In this document: piece after piece, positions 16,021 through 17,400 of the stretch
Position numbering within the stretch: the stretch's first letter is position 1
Layout of the letters: each line of letters begins with the position of its first letter
NCBI GenBank assembly: GCA_964632355.1
Contig: CAZWBW010000062.1
Span: 1 to 17,400, forward strand
Direction: 5' to 3'
DNA: 17,400 nucleotides
Source: JALOAP01 sp964632355
GTDB lineage: Bacteria > Chloroflexota > Dehalococcoidia > Tepidiformales > Tepidiformaceae
Position numbers and translations under genes: made by a program
Notes under the pieces: model-generated
Database searches by the model: none
The model's input: the letters and a program-made list of their open reading frames with translations, nothing else
Told to the model about the DNA's origin: nothing

Positions 16021-16919
16021 TGGCCCGCATTCTCGTTCCGCTCGATGAGTCCGACCTCGCCGAACAGGCCCTGCCATGGGCAGCAGCGCTCGCCCGTGCG
16101 ACCGGTGCCGACGTTCACCTCATCTCGGTTTGGACCCTCGACGAGCGGGTCTGGTTGCGCGCCGGCATCGACCCTGGAGAAGGCAATGCCAGGATCACCG
16201 ATGCGCTCGGCCAGTACCTGGAGCGCGTGGCGCGCCACCCTGCGCTCGAAGGCCTGACCGTCACGTACGAAACCCGCATCGGCAACGTTGTCGAGCAGAT
16301 CGTGTTCGTGGCGAGCGAAGAGGACACGCGCCTCGTCGCGCTCACATCCCACGGGCGCGGTGGACTGAAGCGCTGGATCCAGGGCTCTGTCGCCGACGAA
16401 CTCGTACGGACGATCAACCTTCCCGTGCTGGTGGTCCGGCCCGGCGATCGCCCGGCCCAGTTCCGGCGTATGCTCGTCACCCTCGATGGTTCGGACATCT
16501 CCGAGCGCGCGCTGCCGGTGGCCCGCGAAGTGGCGAAGGCGACCGGCGCCGAACTGCACCTCCTCCGCGTTGTGAACCCGGTCGCCGATGTGGCCTGGAC
16601 CGGCATCGGCCCCGCCCCGGACCTCGGAGAGATCACGCGCCAGTTTGCTGAAGCCGCGCAGGCCTACCTGGAGCAGATCGCGACCCGGGACGAGAAGTGG
16701 GACGTCCTCTACGGGCGCCCGCTCGACGCCATCCTCCAGTACGCCGAAGAGCACGAATGCGACGTCATCGCGATGGGCACGCACGGGCGCGGCGGCATCA
16801 CCCGTCTCGCGCTCGGCAGCACGACGGACGCCGTCATGCGCGCCGCCGACCGGCCGGTGCTTGTCGTGCCCGCTCGCGAGGAGCCGCGCGTTCCGAAGCA
16901 GGCGGCTCCCCAGGTCTGA
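16020..16919 (+). CDS. Tandem universal stress protein (two UspA domains)
   Basis: 299 residues with two UspA folds (about 1-141 and 147-285), which likely pair with each other as two subunits do in single-domain members. Domain starts are ARILVPLDESDLAEQAL and RRMLVTLDGSDISERAL. ATP-loop motifs: the second domain is canonical, G253-x2-G256-9x-G266-S267. The first has T109 in place of the first Gly but keeps G112, G122 and S123. ATP binding is therefore likely, at least in domain two. GGGGAG lies a few bases before ATG 16020, and the upstream small frame overlaps it. Unlike the 148-residue stress protein in this window, this one keeps the motif. It ends 6 nt from a convergent gene. Confidence 0.93.
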   Translation: MARILVPLDESDLAEQALPWAAALARATGADVHLISVWTLDERVWLRAGIDPGEGNARITDALGQYLERVARHPALEGLTVTYETRIGNVVEQIVFVASEEDTRLVALTSHGRGGLKRWIQGSVADELVRTINLPVLVVRPGDRPAQFRRMLVTLDGSDISERALPVAREVAKATGAELHLLRVVNPVADVAWTGIGPAPDLGEITRQFAEAAQAYLEQIATRDEKWDVLYGRPLDAILQYAEEHECDVIAMGTHGRGGITRLALGSTTDAVMRAADRPVLVVPAREEPRVPKQAAPQV

Positions 16920-16925
16920 GTTTCG

Positions 16926-17231
16926 CTAGGAGCGAGACCCCGCCGGGAGCTGCTCTTCCCGGAAGCGCTGGGTTGCGTCCTCGTACTTCAGCTCGTACAC
17001 CGCGTGGACGTCCCAGCTCATCAGGTCCATGTACGGTTCGAGGATCTCGTTTAACACCTGGGGATCCTCGGTATCGATCATGAGGAATCCCGCGCCGCCG
17101 CCGGCGAGGTTGTACCACCCCTTGATCATTTCGGGGTGGTTCGTGCCGGCCTCGTCCTGTTGCATCACGCGCTCGCGAACTTTTGTGGTCGTCGTTCCCG
17201 GGTACCAGCTGAATCGACAGTACCAGAGCAT
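16926..17231 (-). CDS. DUF3303-like protein
   Basis: 101 residues starting MLWYCRFSWYPGTT, then MIKGWYNLAGGGAGFLMIDTEDPQVLNEILEPYMDLMSWDVHAVYEL. This wording matches the small DUF3303 family, which looks like a one-domain ferredoxin-like (dimeric alpha/beta barrel) fold of unknown role; the family name is from memory. ATG 17231 has AAGGAGGT about 5 nt upstream. It is convergent with the tandem stress-protein gene with 6 nt between stops. The 169 bases upstream to the window edge hold no gene I can support and no clear promoter. Confidence 0.75.
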   Translation of the reverse strand: MLWYCRFSWYPGTTTTKVRERVMQQDEAGTNHPEMIKGWYNLAGGGAGFLMIDTEDPQVLNEILEPYMDLMSWDVHAVYELKYEDATQRFREEQLPAGSRS

Positions 17232-17400
17232 GGGTGACCTCCTTGTGGCCCCAAAAGCGGCTGCCAGGCAATACCGGGCAGCGTAGTCCCCGGCGTGCGA
17301 TGTCGGCGTCGGCAGGGACCCTCACCCGATTGCGGCTATGTCACAAGCCTGCGATGTGCACCGAACTCGAAAGCCGCCCTCTTCGTTTTGTCGTGCCCTC

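Overview
This GC-rich window reads like a chromosomal stretch of a Chloroflexota-type bacterium. The basis for that is gene content and style, so it is inference: an HspR-linked chaperone operon, Thr/Pro-linker envelope proteins, class III CoA-transferases, small RCK proteins, a DUF3303-type protein, and -10 boxes lying only 6-10 nt before start codons. I saw no rRNA, tRNA, CRISPR array, insertion sequence or phage gene.

Left part (1-6323, all minus strand). A truncated FAD-linked oxidase runs off the left edge. Next come a LysM-type lipoprotein, a membrane-anchored protein with a Thr/Pro linker, and a solitary tatA with its own promoter and terminator. A five-gene set follows in transcription order: single-domain universal stress protein, RCK_N-only protein, full TrkA-type RCK protein, prephenate dehydratase (pheA), and a short XdhC/CoxI-domain protein. 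Its internal spacings run from a 1-nt overlap to about 40 nt. A 60-residue two-helix membrane protein lies just upstream.

Heat-shock centre (6470-11310). An Hsp20 gene (minus) and an operon dnaJ - hspR - 55-codon ORF - clpC (plus) diverge from a 143-bp control region. The large ATPase is ClpC-like rather than ClpB-like: it has a short UVR-type middle region and a ClpP-loop tripeptide LGF. The DnaJ has two CxxCxGxG motifs rather than four. The 55-codon ORF, not previously called here, exactly fills the hspR-clpC gap and overlaps both neighbours (TAATG and ATGA). The control region has only one half of the classical HAIR operator. It does have a perfect inverted repeat, GCTGCAA-N6-TTGCAGC, over the dnaJ -35 box. 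A working model is that HspR, with its chaperones, controls refolding (Hsp20, DnaJ) and degradation (ClpC with ClpP encoded elsewhere) from this one region.

Right part (11396-17400). A Tag-type DNA glycosylase converges on a minus-strand cassette and shares a palindromic CTAG double stop with it. The cassette is CoA-transferase, 159-residue unknown protein, CoA-transferase, each joined by an ATGA overlap. Upstream are a coiled-coil protein, then a plus-strand tandem universal stress protein preceded by a small, possibly interrupted ORF, and last a convergent DUF3303-like protein. The CoA-transferase substrates cannot be read from sequence.
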